The notes: generated from the sequence alone by a model not told the origin. DNA of 64,000 nucleotides from JAABPW01 sp037132275 (GCA_037132275.1 JBAXPK010000007.1:1-64000); one strand, 5' to 3'. Numbered from the stretch's first letter, positions 24,918-34,830 are shown. Made by a program: numbers and translations.

Positions 24918-27900
24918 AGGGTGGTTGTTGGCGGTTGTTTTGATTACGGGACTCGCATGGGCACTGCCAACCTGCGGGCAGATTCCTTTTGGGGGGATTC
25001 GCGGTTCGGTTTCAGATGCGGAGTTCGGAGGCCCGGCGGCACAGGCCACGATCCAGGTGGTGGAACTGAACAAGGGGCAGGTCACATCGGAGGACGGGCA
25101 TTTCATTGTCGAGGGATTGCCGCCGGGAAACTACACCATAACGGTCTCAAAGCCGGGTTACGAGCGGCATGTCCAATCGGCTGTAATCGTGGTAGCCGGG
25201 GCGTTGACGGATTTGGCGATTGAGTTGAAGGGTGAATTCACCGAGATGGAGGAATTGACGGTGCGCGACTTGGAATTGACGGATACCGCGAGCGAAACCG
25301 GCCTGCTGAACCTGCGCCGCAATACGCTGTCGTTCCAAGATTCCGTCAGCAAGGACATGATGCGGCGCGCCGGGGCAAGTGATGCGGCCGGGGCGCTGAA
25401 ACTGGTCGTTGGTGCCTCGGTGGTGGACGGCAAGTACGCCACCGTTCGAGGCATGAGTGACCGGTATGTCGGGGTTGCGCTGAATGGCATGCGTGTACCC
25501 AGTTCCGATCCCAAGAAGCGCGCCGTACAATTGGATATCTTTCCTTCCGGAACGATCGAGAGCATGACCGTGTCCAAGACCTTCACCGCGGATCTGCCGG
25601 GTGATTACAGCGGCGGCGGTGTCAATATCCGGACGATTTCGATTCCTGAAAAGCCGTTTATGAAAGCATCCCTATCTCGTGAGGTCAATGGGCAGTTTAC
25701 CGGGAAAGATGGCTTCGTCACCTACGACGGGTCGGGGTGCAGCCAGTGGGGTCGCGATCAGGGGTCGCGGGCCATGCCGACGGATTTGGCGAACATGACT
25801 CGGAATCCGATTCTTACCAGTAGCATTATCGCGGGTGGTTCACTGCCGTCGAGCTTCTCGTTACACAATCAGTTGGTGGACGCCGATCATCCGCAAGACC
25901 CCGTCTATGCGGAGTATGACCGCATTACCCGTTCCCTCTCCCCTGCCATGGGTGTCAAGTTTACCAAGGTGCCCGACGGGAACTATGGGTATTCGCTGAG
26001 TGGAGGCAGTCGCAAGGATGTGGGAGGCGGCTGGACGGCGGGGGGGATTGGCGCGTTCACCTACAGCGACAAGTTTACGGTGCAGGATGCGGCCGAGCAG
26101 TCCTACTCGCGGGCCGAGTTCGGAGGTGTGAATCTCGCGGACAACAACCAGTTCCGCCGCCAGACCGGGAGTCAGGAAGTCAAGGACAGCATGCTGGCGT
26201 CGGTGGGATTGGCCCAAGGGGATGAGCAGGCGTTTGGATTCACATGGCTCAGGACTCAGGCCGCCACAGACCGTGCCTCCATCAGAAATGACATGACGTT
26301 TCCCAATACGATGCCTGTGGATGCTCAGGTGGATCGGGTTCAGGGCATCCAGTACACCGAGCGATCCACGGATTCCAAGCAGTATACCTGGCATCGGAAG
26401 TTTGATCCGGTGGAGGTTGAGTTGTTCGGGGCGCACAATGTCGTTCGACAGTACGATCCGGATACGCGGCGTTTCAAAGAACAAGTTTCGCGGTCGGGGC
26501 CGGAGGAGTGGAATTTTATCATTCCCCAACCCTCCAGCGTGATGTCCGTCTACAATGCTGCGCGTATCTGGCGTGATATCGAAGAGGATAACACCCAAGA
26601 GGGAATCAACCTTAACCTCCCCTTCAAGGCAAACGATTCCGATGGCCGATTCAAACTCGGCGCACTCAAAGACATGACCCAGCGGTCGTTTACTCAGTCG
26701 GCTTTCACCTATCTCGGGGTGTCGCGGTTCCGCCAGAAGCCCCCCGCTGACAGTTCCGATGCTGATGCGCAGAAGTGGTACACCAATGATGTCAAGAGTG
26801 CCGATTTCAAGACGACCTCGTCGGATCCCTCCGCGTTGTGGACGGATACTTTTACGGCTGACAATAATATCGGCGCCGGGCCCTATCAGAACGAAATGCG
26901 GTGGTATATCATTCCGCAGATCGGGCAGAATAACGTAAACTATCAAGCCAGTCAGGATCTTCCCTCAGGGTATTGGATGCTGGATTATCCGTTAACGTCG
27001 CGACTCAAGGCCCTTGCCGGCGCCCGGCTTGAAGTTACCGACATTTCGATCGATCCGATTTCGGCTTATGAAGCCATCCAGCCGGGAAGTTATTCCTACT
27101 CGGTGTTGACCCTGGAGTCGGGCGCGTATTCCTTCAAGCCCGCCACGCGGGCTGACGTCCAGACCCATATGCAGGAGGCGGACTGGTTGCGCTCGATGGG
27201 TCTGGTGTACGAACTCGCCCCGAAAATGAACCTTCGGGTCAACTGGTCGCAGACCATTGCTCGTCCCACCATTCGGGAGTTGGCCCCGGTGCTGTCGGTG
27301 GATCCCATCGAAAACGAGAATTTTGTCGGTAATCCGAACCTGAAGGTTTCGCATGTGGAAAACGATGACGTGCGATGGGAGTGGTTTCGGAAGCCGGGCG
27401 AGGTGTGGGCGGTCAGCTGGTTTTACAAGAAGATCACCGATCCTATTGAAAAGATCTCCTTTAACTATTACGGTGACCCGTATGTCGTGGCGGTCAACTA
27501 TCCTGAGGGCCAGGTTTCCGGAATGGAATACGAGGCCCGAAAAGACCTCGATTTCCTGCCTGGGCCTTTCGGATACCTGCATGTGGGCGCCAACTATACC
27601 CGCATGAAATCACTAGTGGTGTTGCCCGATGAATATGCGAACCGGTTGAAGAACTACGATCTTTATCCCGAGGAGCGGGATCCTTCCGACGAGTATGTGT
27701 CGCCCTTTGACCAGTTTGCGAAGGGCTTTGTCTTCAGTTTCTTTAATATGGAAGATGTTGGGAAATCGAAGGGGGCTACGCGTGACATGGAGGGGCAGCC
27801 GGATTTTCTATTCAACTTCAACTTGGGATATGACATTGAGAAATGGGGAACCTCCATCAACTGGTTCTATAACATTCGCGGCGATATGCTTAAGACCGGC

Positions 27901-28131
27901 GCGGCAGTGGCGGATTACGCCATTCCCGATGTGTACACCAAGAAGCTAGCAACGGTTAACCTGGGTCTGACACAGAAGCTTACCAAGACTGTAAGTTGCA
28001 CCGTCGGTGCCCAGAACCTTCTGGATCAGGAGATCCGGGAAGTTTACCGGCTGCCGGATGGCAAGGAGATCCCCAAACGAAGCTACCGCGAAGGGATTCG
28101 CTACACCTTCAGCATTTCAGGAACCTGGTAA
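24901..28131 (+). CDS. TonB-dependent outer-membrane receptor with carboxypeptidase-regulatory-like domain
   Basis: 1076 aa from ATG 24901; the frame is open 150 nt further upstream inside the TPR gene. Signal peptide, then an N-terminal beta-sandwich (GIRGSVSDAEFGGPAAQATI to about residue 105), a plug with RGMSDRYVGVALNG, the VQLDIFPSGTIESM region and DLPGDYSGGGVNI, and a 22-strand-type barrel ending in aromatic Trp. The plug pattern belongs to the subfamily often found with TtpC/ExbB/ExbD/DUF3450 operons, which is what follows here. Substrate unknown; oligosaccharide or phosphate-containing ligands are possible. Confidence 0.92.
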   Translation: MSRNPKGWLLAVVLITGLAWALPTCGQIPFGGIRGSVSDAEFGGPAAQATIQVVELNKGQVTSEDGHFIVEGLPPGNYTITVSKPGYERHVQSAVIVVAGALTDLAIELKGEFTEMEELTVRDLELTDTASETGLLNLRRNTLSFQDSVSKDMMRRAGASDAAGALKLVVGASVVDGKYATVRGMSDRYVGVALNGMRVPSSDPKKRAVQLDIFPSGTIESMTVSKTFTADLPGDYSGGGVNIRTISIPEKPFMKASLSREVNGQFTGKDGFVTYDGSGCSQWGRDQGSRAMPTDLANMTRNPILTSSIIAGGSLPSSFSLHNQLVDADHPQDPVYAEYDRITRSLSPAMGVKFTKVPDGNYGYSLSGGSRKDVGGGWTAGGIGAFTYSDKFTVQDAAEQSYSRAEFGGVNLADNNQFRRQTGSQEVKDSMLASVGLAQGDEQAFGFTWLRTQAATDRASIRNDMTFPNTMPVDAQVDRVQGIQYTERSTDSKQYTWHRKFDPVEVELFGAHNVVRQYDPDTRRFKEQVSRSGPEEWNFIIPQPSSVMSVYNAARIWRDIEEDNTQEGINLNLPFKANDSDGRFKLGALKDMTQRSFTQSAFTYLGVSRFRQKPPADSSDADAQKWYTNDVKSADFKTTSSDPSALWTDTFTADNNIGAGPYQNEMRWYIIPQIGQNNVNYQASQDLPSGYWMLDYPLTSRLKALAGARLEVTDISIDPISAYEAIQPGSYSYSVLTLESGAYSFKPATRADVQTHMQEADWLRSMGLVYELAPKMNLRVNWSQTIARPTIRELAPVLSVDPIENENFVGNPNLKVSHVENDDVRWEWFRKPGEVWAVSWFYKKITDPIEKISFNYYGDPYVVAVNYPEGQVSGMEYEARKDLDFLPGPFGYLHVGANYTRMKSLVVLPDEYANRLKNYDLYPEERDPSDEYVSPFDQFAKGFVFSFFNMEDVGKSKGATRDMEGQPDFLFNFNLGYDIEKWGTSINWFYNIRGDMLKTGAAVADYAIPDVYTKKLATVNLGLTQKLTKTVSCTVGAQNLLDQEIREVYRLPDGKEIPKRSYREGIRYTFSISGTW

Positions 28132-28135
28132 TTCA

Positions 28136-29062
28136 ATGAAGAAGGACGGCATCAACAAAGGACTGAAGCAGAGCTGGGCATGGGCGCTGATCTCGGCGCT
28201 TTTTGTCATGCCTGTCGCGGACGCGGCGGAGCCCGGCCCCGGGGAGTCCGGAGTTGCCCAGCCACCTGTCTCCGCCATGGTTGCGTCGGCGCCGGGCTGG
28301 TGGGGTGCAATGGCCCGGCAACCATGGGCGAAGCGATTGGCCCGCATGTGGACCGGCGAGGAGCCGGATGATGCCAGCAGTGCGGTGATGGGTGGGCGCA
28401 TGGGTGCTTTCCTGGATGTGGTTGAACAGGGCAACTTGTTTCACATTTTCCGGAAAGGAGGGCCGATCATGTGGCCCCTGTTTTGCGCCGCGCTTTTGTC
28501 CTTGGGCACCGTTTTGGAACGGGCCGGTTTTTTCACCTTGGAGCGTTTTCGCAGGAATGCCGCCGAGCAACGGAAATTCATGGCGGCGCTCAGGGATGGG
28601 AGCATCGAGCAGGCGGCCGCGATTAGTGCTGGCAGTCGCTTCTATGTAGTGCGTGTGCTCGGTTACGCAGTGTCCCATTCAGGATCCGCCTTGGAAGGGG
28701 CGATACAATATGCCAAGGAACGTGAACTGCACCGGTATCGCCGGGGCATCCCCATGCTGGATACGGTGATCACCCTGGCGCCGCTGCTCGGTTTGCTGGG
28801 CACGGTGACGGGTATGATGGCGTCATTTTCACTGATCGGTGGCGAACTGGGCGCCCCGGGGGCGATCACGGGCGGGATTGCCGAGGCCCTGATTGCCACC
28901 GCGTTCGGACTGGGTATTGCGATTACCAGCTTGATTCCCTTCAATTTGATGAATCAGAAACTGGAGACCGCAACCCAGGAGATTGATGAAGCCGCCAGTG
29001 CGATGATGATCCTGCTCGCGGGGCGGATGGGGTTCCCTCATGGGCAAGGAGGCGTCGCATGA
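28136..29062 (+). CDS. exbB: ExbB-type proton channel with signal peptide and extra N-terminal region
   Basis: 308 aa from ATG 28136, 4 nt after the receptor. The MotA/TolQ/ExbB domain (about 110-295) has three helices and the string TLAPLLGLLGTVTGM. Unlike classic ExbB, it begins with a cleavable-looking signal ending VADAA and a Pro/Ala-rich stretch of about 70 residues. Residues encoded at 28736-28945 match those of the TtpC-like gene at 33053-33262 in 66 of 70 positions. Converts proton motive force for TonB together with ExbD (33399). The stop overlaps tonB (ATGA). Confidence 0.88.
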   Translation: MKKDGINKGLKQSWAWALISALFVMPVADAAEPGPGESGVAQPPVSAMVASAPGWWGAMARQPWAKRLARMWTGEEPDDASSAVMGGRMGAFLDVVEQGNLFHIFRKGGPIMWPLFCAALLSLGTVLERAGFFTLERFRRNAAEQRKFMAALRDGSIEQAAAISAGSRFYVVRVLGYAVSHSGSALEGAIQYAKERELHRYRRGIPMLDTVITLAPLLGLLGTVTGMMASFSLIGGELGAPGAITGGIAEALIATAFGLGIAITSLIPFNLMNQKLETATQEIDEAASAMMILLAGRMGFPHGQGGVA

Positions 29063-29763
29063 TCGGGCGCGTGTTGGGATTCATCTTCGGTATCTCGATT
29101 CTTGCAGGTGTGTTGCTGTTCGGGGGCCTGCTCATGCCCCAGGGCAAAAAGAACGCCCACATTAAAAACGTCGAACTGCTTTCAGGGGACATGCAAAAGG
29201 AAGAAAAGAAGGTGGAGCAGCCTCCGCCTGAAAAACCGCCGGAGGAACTGCAGGCTCAAAAGGATCAGCCGCCGGAGATCAGCGAGGTTACGGCCGCTCC
29301 CCAGATGTCCGATAATACCCCGGCACTGGACGCCGCAAGCCTGAGTTCCATCATGTCGGCGCTGAATCCCGGGAGCGGAGGCGGCGAATTCGGGTCGTCC
29401 GTTAACCTAGCCTCAGGCGGCCGCATCGGGGGAACCGGTAAGGCTGGCAGCCAGGCAAGCGAGGGCCTGGACAAGGCTTTCGGTATGGACGATATCGATC
29501 AGAAGCCACGGGTCATTGTCCAGACGCCCCCAGCGTATCCGGCCGAGTTGCGGGGCAAGAAAATGGGAGGCGTTGTGCAGGTTGCCTTTGTCGTGACGAC
29601 GACAGGTCAGGTCTTCAATCCGCGTGTGGAGACTGCCTCCCATCCGGCCTTCGGGGCGCCGGCTCTAGCTGCCGTGCGACAGTGGAGGTTCGAGCCCGCC
29701 GTCAGGGGCGGGACCAGAGTGAAATGCCGGATGCGGGTTCCGATCAAATTTCAGGCGGGGTAG
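29059..29763 (+). CDS. tonB: TonB energy-transducing protein
   Basis: 234 aa. One N-terminal membrane helix (about residues 5-27), a Pro/Glu/Lys-rich periplasmic spacer (50-80) with PPPEKPPEE, a Gly-rich stretch, and a TonB C-terminal domain (about 150-234) with PPAYPAELRGKKMGGVVQVAF and AVRQWRFEPA. It spans the periplasm and contacts the TonB box of the receptor. The unusually short proline spacer resembles the TonB2 class rather than enteric TonB1. Confidence 0.9.
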   Translation: MIGRVLGFIFGISILAGVLLFGGLLMPQGKKNAHIKNVELLSGDMQKEEKKVEQPPPEKPPEELQAQKDQPPEISEVTAAPQMSDNTPALDAASLSSIMSALNPGSGGGEFGSSVNLASGGRIGGTGKAGSQASEGLDKAFGMDDIDQKPRVIVQTPPAYPAELRGKKMGGVVQVAFVVTTTGQVFNPRVETASHPAFGAPALAAVRQWRFEPAVRGGTRVKCRMRVPIKFQAG

Positions 29764-29766
29764 TTC

Positions 29767-31173
29767 ATGAAGACCATCAAACACTATTACTGGCTTGGCT
29801 TGGCTGTTGCCCTGTGGGGCGCGGCTACGCTTTCCGTTCAGGGAGTTCCGTCAACGGCAACGAATGCGGCGCCCCCCTCCGCGGCGATCGCGGCCTTGTG
29901 GAAGGATCCCGTGTTCCAGAAACAATTCGTCGGGAGCTACGGGATCTCGGCGGAACTCGAGCCCCGGGTGACGCCGGAGGAAGTGGCGCTTCTGGAGCGT
30001 CTCCGCCCATTGATGGGGACGAATCTTCGCGCGGCGGCCAAGTTGTTGGAGAGTGAAATCAAGCCAAATTCCTCGGCGATGCTGGATTTCAACCTGGGCA
30101 GTATCTATTTCCAGCAGGACCAGATGGACAAGGCGGCGCGGCGCTATCGCCGCGCCGTGGAGAAATTCCCCTCCTTCCGCCGGGCGTACCGCAATTTGGG
30201 CATGATCCAGGTGCGTGACGGGAAATACGACGAGGCCATTGCGAGCTTCACCCGGATGATTGAATTGGGCGGTGGCGACGCCTATTCCTATGGTCTTCTG
30301 GCATTCGCGTATGCGGCGAAGGATGACTATCTGGCGGCCGAAGCGGCGTATCGCAATGCCTTGCTGCTCCAGCCCGACAACACGGAATGGCGACTGGGGC
30401 TGACCCGGTGTGTATTCAAGCAGCAGAAATTCGAGGATGCCGTCTCGCTTCTCGACGTGCTGATCCAGCACTATCCGGAGAAGCCGGAATTCTGGCTCCT
30501 GCAGGCCAATGCGTATCTTGGTCTGAAACGGCCGTTGAAGGCGGCGGTCAATCTGGAATGTCTGGATCGCATGCAGAAAGCCTCGCCCGAAAACATGGTT
30601 CTGCTGGGGGACTTGTATCTGGGCGAGGATTTGGCGGATCTGGCAGCACAAGCCTACGGGTTGGGCCTGTCGGGGGAGCCCGCCTTACCTACGGCCCGTG
30701 TAATCCGGTGCGCCCAACAACTGGCAGCCAAGGGCGCCTTCGGGCAGGCGAGGTTCGTCGCCGCCCGTCTTCGTGCCCTGCGCGAGAAATCGCTGGAGCC
30801 CGCAGACCGTGCACAATTGGCCAAACTCGATGCGCGCATTGCCTTGGCGCGTGGGGATGAGGGGCCCGAGTTGGTGCGGGCGCTGGAGGAGACCCTCAAG
30901 TTGAACCCTCTGGATGGCGACGCCCTGATGCTGATGGCCCAATATTTTTCACGCAAGAATGAATCGGAACGAGCCGTCCTGAACTATGAACGTGCGGCCG
31001 AAATCCCGGAGTTTGAGGTGCAGGCCCGGACGCGGCATGCGCAGTTGCTGGTCGGCCTGGGTCGGTTTAACGATGCGCTGCCTCTGCTCCGGCGGGTACA
31101 GGAAGTGAAACCGCGCGAGGAGATTGCCCGTTACCTCGAGCAAATCGAACGTATTGCAAGGAGTAAACGATGA
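29767..31173 (+). CDS. Periplasmic tetratricopeptide-repeat protein of the TonB2-type locus
   Basis: 468 aa with a signal peptide (cleavage near VQG). At least eight TPR motifs from residue about 95 onward, such as FNLGSIYFQQDQMDKAARRYRRAV and YRNLGMIQVRDGKYDEAIASF. Equivalent TPR proteins end TonB2/TtpC operons in gammaproteobacteria; here it sits directly after tonB. Probably organises the TonB-ExbB-ExbD assembly. Confidence 0.88.
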   Translation: MKTIKHYYWLGLAVALWGAATLSVQGVPSTATNAAPPSAAIAALWKDPVFQKQFVGSYGISAELEPRVTPEEVALLERLRPLMGTNLRAAAKLLESEIKPNSSAMLDFNLGSIYFQQDQMDKAARRYRRAVEKFPSFRRAYRNLGMIQVRDGKYDEAIASFTRMIELGGGDAYSYGLLAFAYAAKDDYLAAEAAYRNALLLQPDNTEWRLGLTRCVFKQQKFEDAVSLLDVLIQHYPEKPEFWLLQANAYLGLKRPLKAAVNLECLDRMQKASPENMVLLGDLYLGEDLADLAAQAYGLGLSGEPALPTARVIRCAQQLAAKGAFGQARFVAARLRALREKSLEPADRAQLAKLDARIALARGDEGPELVRALEETLKLNPLDGDALMLMAQYFSRKNESERAVLNYERAAEIPEFEVQARTRHAQLLVGLGRFNDALPLLRRVQEVKPREEIARYLEQIERIARSKR

Positions 31174-31958
31174 CGTCAAAGAGAGCTTTGATTATGGCGG
31201 CTTTATGCGGCTCTGCCCTTTGGGCGGCGGCTGGCGCACCGCCGGGTGCGGGGGCGCCGCCCGAGGGTCCGGCCTTGGCGGAGACTAGGCTGGTTCTTGA
31301 TAAGTGGATCGAGACGCAGCAGGTTATCGCCCGGGAGCGCAAGGACTGGCAGCAGGGCAAGGATATGCTGGAGTCACGCCTGGAACTGGCGCGCAAGGAG
31401 GCCGCGACCATTGACGAGAAACTCAAGCAGGTCGAGGCGGCCTCGGCGGTGGCAGCCAAACAGCGGGCGGCCATCCAGGAGGACATCACAAGACTCAAAC
31501 ACTCCTCTGAACGTCTGTCCTCCGCCGCTTACCGTTTGGAAGCCAACATCAGGTTGTCGTTCCCGATGCTGCCCGATCCCGTGCAGACCAAACTCAAGCC
31601 GCTGTATGACCGCATCCCGCTCCATGGCGCCACGACCAAGGTGACCGCAGCCGAGCGGTTCCAGAACGTGTTGGGCATCCTGAGCGAGGCGATGAAGGCC
31701 AACAACGAAATCCCCGTGGTGTTTGAGGTTCGTACCCTTGCGAACGGGAAACCGGCCGAAGTCCGAGTGCTCTATGTGGGGCTGGGTCAGGCCTACTATC
31801 TGAGCACGGCAGGGGAGGCCGGTATCGGCCGGCCCTCCACCAACGGTTGGGTTTGGGAAGCCTCCGACGGAATTGCGCGGGAAGTGCTCAAGGCAATTGA
31901 AATACAGGAAGGCAAGCGCCCGCCCGCCTTCGTTTCCCTGCCGGTGGTGCTTAAATGA
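31170..31958 (+). CDS. DUF3450 family coiled-coil periplasmic protein
   Basis: 262 aa. Signal peptide ending WAAAGA, a long coiled coil (about residues 30-120), then the compact DUF3450 end with FPMLPDPVQTKL, RFQNVLGILSEA and VLYVGLGQAYYLS. DUF3450 proteins are a regular partner of TtpC-ExbB-ExbD-TonB operons, though their biochemical role is unproven. It overlaps the TPR gene and the TtpC-like gene by 4 nt on each side. Confidence 0.88.
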   Translation: MTSKRALIMAALCGSALWAAAGAPPGAGAPPEGPALAETRLVLDKWIETQQVIARERKDWQQGKDMLESRLELARKEAATIDEKLKQVEAASAVAAKQRAAIQEDITRLKHSSERLSSAAYRLEANIRLSFPMLPDPVQTKLKPLYDRIPLHGATTKVTAAERFQNVLGILSEAMKANNEIPVVFEVRTLANGKPAEVRVLYVGLGQAYYLSTAGEAGIGRPSTNGWVWEASDGIAREVLKAIEIQEGKRPPAFVSLPVVLK

Positions 31959-33385
31959 AAATGATCTTCACAGGAATGATACTACTGGCTTGGACGCTGA
32001 CGGCGGCGGAGCCCGCTCCCGGTCCGACGGCCTCTCCGGCCTTGAAAGGGCTGGCCCAGTCGGCCCAGGCGGAATTGGAGCGCGCCACCCGCGAACTCAA
32101 CGAGTTGAGGGACGAGATCGCGACGGCGAAAGTCCCCCTGGCCGAAGAGCTGGCGAAATGGGAGGACAACCTCGTGCAGGGCCGACGCAAACTGGATCAG
32201 GCCCAAAAGATGGCTGATTCGGGAACTATGGAAATGGTCGCGCTCAAGGCGGAGCAGAAGTCACGTGAGGACGAGTTGGCATACATCGCCAATTTGCTGG
32301 ACGAGTATGCCCGAACCTGCGAGACCAAGGCTTCAATTACCGAACTGCAGGTGCTGGCCTCGGCCTTGGAGGCCGCAAAACAGGCTCCCAACAATCCGAC
32401 CCTTTCTTCAGACGACCGGTTTGACCGCCAGGTGGCCGTGGCCGATTTGACCTGTACCCGGCTGGCCGAGGCGATTGGCGGAGCGCGTTTTGGCGGCACT
32501 GCGGTGGGTCCGGACGGGACGGTTGAGGAGGGGCAGTTCCTTACGGTTGGCCCGGCGGCGATGTTTGGTTCGACAAACGGTTCATTGGCCGGGGTTGTGC
32601 TCCCGCAACCGGGCTCCTCAAAGCCCATGGTCCGCCCTTTGGAAGGTGAGCTGCAGACCGGTCTGGCTGGACTCATCGCTACCGGCAAGGGTGCTCTGCC
32701 GGTGGATCCGTCGCGCGGCGGCGCCTTGAAGGCGCTGGTCCATAAATTCGACATTGTAGAGGTTTTTAAAAAAGGGGGCCCGATCATGTGGCCGCTGTTG
32801 GTGGCGGCCGCCCTGTCACTCCTGACTGTCGTTGAGCGCCTCATCTTTTTGACGCTCGAGCAAAGCCGCCGCAATCCGCAGGCCGTCCAGCGGTTTCTTG
32901 AGGCCGTGACCGACGGCGACTTCGAACGGGCGCTCGCCGTCGGGGGGAAATCGCGTTTCTTTGTGCTGAGGGCGCTGGCCTATGCGCTCGAACACCGCGA
33001 GAAGTCCATTTCGAATGCGCTGCTGTTCTCCCAATCACGTGAAATGCGGCGCTACCGCCGCGGGATTCCCGTTCTGGACACGGTCATCACGCTCGCTCCG
33101 CTGCTGGGCTTGCTGGGCACGGTGACGGGCATGATGGGATCCTTTGCCCTGATCGGCGGCGAGCTCAGCGCCCCCGGGGCGATCACGGGAGGTATCGCCG
33201 AGGCGTTGATCGCGACCGCGTTCGGCCTTGGCATCGCCATCACGAGTCTCATCCCTTTTAACATGTTGAATGCGCGCATGGAAGAAGCCCGGCAGGAAAT
33301 GGAGGCGGCGGCCATCCAGCTGGAATTGCTCGTGAACCGCCCGGCAGGCCCGTTGGAGGCCATGGGCCAACATCAGACTAATTAA
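31955..33385 (+). CDS. TtpC-like long ExbB/TolQ-family protein
   Basis: 476 aa. Signal peptide ending TAAEPA, a periplasmic coiled-coil region (20-150), a Gly-rich linker, then the MotA/TolQ/ExbB channel domain (about 270-465). This long-N-terminus type corresponds to TtpC, needed in Vibrio TonB2 systems to deliver energy to outer-membrane receptors. The channel core is almost identical to that of the ExbB at 28136, a sign of recent duplication or gene conversion within the operon. Confidence 0.88.
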   Translation: MKMIFTGMILLAWTLTAAEPAPGPTASPALKGLAQSAQAELERATRELNELRDEIATAKVPLAEELAKWEDNLVQGRRKLDQAQKMADSGTMEMVALKAEQKSREDELAYIANLLDEYARTCETKASITELQVLASALEAAKQAPNNPTLSSDDRFDRQVAVADLTCTRLAEAIGGARFGGTAVGPDGTVEEGQFLTVGPAAMFGSTNGSLAGVVLPQPGSSKPMVRPLEGELQTGLAGLIATGKGALPVDPSRGGALKALVHKFDIVEVFKKGGPIMWPLLVAAALSLLTVVERLIFLTLEQSRRNPQAVQRFLEAVTDGDFERALAVGGKSRFFVLRALAYALEHREKSISNALLFSQSREMRRYRRGIPVLDTVITLAPLLGLLGTVTGMMGSFALIGGELSAPGAITGGIAEALIATAFGLGIAITSLIPFNMLNARMEEARQEMEAAAIQLELLVNRPAGPLEAMGQHQTN

Positions 33386-33398
33386 GGAGAATGAATCG

Positions 33399-33821
33399 AT
33401 GCATGGCGGTGGAGGCGGTGGACCAGGGAAAAAGGCACGGATCGAGATCATCCCGCTGATCGACATCATATTCTTTTTGCTGGCCACCTTTATCATGGTC
33501 TCGCTGTCCATGACCCAGAATCAGGGCGTTTCGGTGGCGTTGCCGAGCGCGGCTTCGGCGGCCTCGTTGGGCGACCAGCAGGAAATGCAAAAGTCAGTCA
33601 CCCTGAGTGTCACGGAAAAAGGCGAGGTGTTCTACAACAAGGAAAAGATTTCGATCGCGCAGTTGCCGATGCGGCTGCAGAACTACAAGACCACCAGCAA
33701 AGACCCCAAGGTGATTGTCAACGCCGATGCGGGGGCGAATTTCAAAAATGTGGTGGCAGTTCTGGATGAAGCCCGAAAGTGCGGGATCGCCAAAGTGGGG
33801 ATAAACACGGACAAAAAATAG
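33399..33821 (+). CDS. exbD: ExbD-family protein
   Basis: 140 aa; AGGAGA precedes the ATG. A Gly/His-rich start (MHGGGGGGPG) and basic residues lead to the single helix with IIPLIDIIFFLLATFIM, whose Asp is the proton-carrying residue of ExbD/TolR, then the periplasmic domain with VNADAGANFKNVVAVLD. Works with both ExbB-type proteins; only one ExbD is present. Confidence 0.92.
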   Translation: MHGGGGGGPGKKARIEIIPLIDIIFFLLATFIMVSLSMTQNQGVSVALPSAASAASLGDQQEMQKSVTLSVTEKGEVFYNKEKISIAQLPMRLQNYKTTSKDPKVIVNADAGANFKNVVAVLDEARKCGIAKVGINTDKK

Positions 33822-33890
33822 CAATCAAGGATGAAAAGGAGAACACGGATGAAAAAGGCAGGAAACAGAGAAGTTAAAACAGGAGGAGCA

Positions 33891-34799
33891 ATGAATAAGA
33901 TTATCTGGATGACCATGATAGTGGCCGGTGGAGTCAGTCTCTGCCCGGCACAGGAGAAGACAAAACTGGATGCAGGCGGTGACTCCATGATTGCCGAGGC
34001 GTCGCAGGAGGCGGCGACCCCCTGGCGCGTGTCGGGCGGGCTGTTGTACAAGAACTGGCTTTACGAGCATGATGCCCTGCAACAGCGGGGACCCACCACG
34101 GCCAAGGGGGGGGAGGACTGGGAAAATGGAAGCACCTCCGGGAACGGGTCGGGATTGCAGTTGAAAATGGGACGCGGGGATGGGGTCTTGGACGTGTCCT
34201 TTGTCAAGTCCGACCTCAGGTACGAGTTCAGTAAGCCCAAGTACAAGCAGACTATCGATACCGTGTCGCGTGATTTTGAAGTGACGTGGTCACAAATCAC
34301 CGGCCGCAACAACCAGGCCGAGTACGGGACGGTCATGGGGTTCCGTTATCTAGGGATGCAAAAGAACGACACCGCCGTGGAAAACGGAGTGTCCGGGGAG
34401 ATGAGTAATGGCAATGTGAACTGGATGATGCTGGAGGGTGGATACACCGGCAACTGGCGGCCTTTTGATACGCCGACATTCCAGGCGCACGGTTCGATCC
34501 TGTTCTTCCTGGGCGAGGCGTCGGGAACCGCCCGCAGCGGCATGGACACGAATGTGACTGATGGCGTCTTTTCAGAAACCTATAGCGACCAGTACTCCCT
34601 GGCCTACGGCGGTCGCGCCTCGTTTGGCGTGGATGTTTCCATTACCAAGAGGGTCTGGGTGTCAATCGACTACATGCGCGAGTGGTTGTATTCGTTCGAC
34701 GCCACGGACACCGGGATCGTGGTTTTCCCGGATAACAGTGATGCGCTGTTCATTGAGAATCATCATGCGGTTATGGCAAGCCTGAACTACGTGTTCTAG
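33891..34799 (+). CDS. Outer-membrane beta-barrel protein
   Basis: 302 aa from ATG 33891 with a textbook AGGAGGAGC site; the frame also has an upstream ATG at 33831. Signal peptide ending CPAQ. The rest alternates hydrophobic and polar residues in about 10-12 strands, and the chain ends in NYVF, a C-terminal Phe as used by the BAM insertion signal. Last protein-channel candidate of the TonB locus; porin-like or a barrel partner for the receptor. No specific family recognised. Confidence 0.78.
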   Translation: MNKIIWMTMIVAGGVSLCPAQEKTKLDAGGDSMIAEASQEAATPWRVSGGLLYKNWLYEHDALQQRGPTTAKGGEDWENGSTSGNGSGLQLKMGRGDGVLDVSFVKSDLRYEFSKPKYKQTIDTVSRDFEVTWSQITGRNNQAEYGTVMGFRYLGMQKNDTAVENGVSGEMSNGNVNWMMLEGGYTGNWRPFDTPTFQAHGSILFFLGEASGTARSGMDTNVTDGVFSETYSDQYSLAYGGRASFGVDVSITKRVWVSIDYMREWLYSFDATDTGIVVFPDNSDALFIENHHAVMASLNYVF

Positions 34800-34830
34800 T
34801 GTGCCCTGGGGCAAACACGGGAGATATATT

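Noticed and set aside
25861..26946. 361-aa minus-strand open frame
   Set aside because: Antisense of the TonB-dependent receptor; no start site or domain support.
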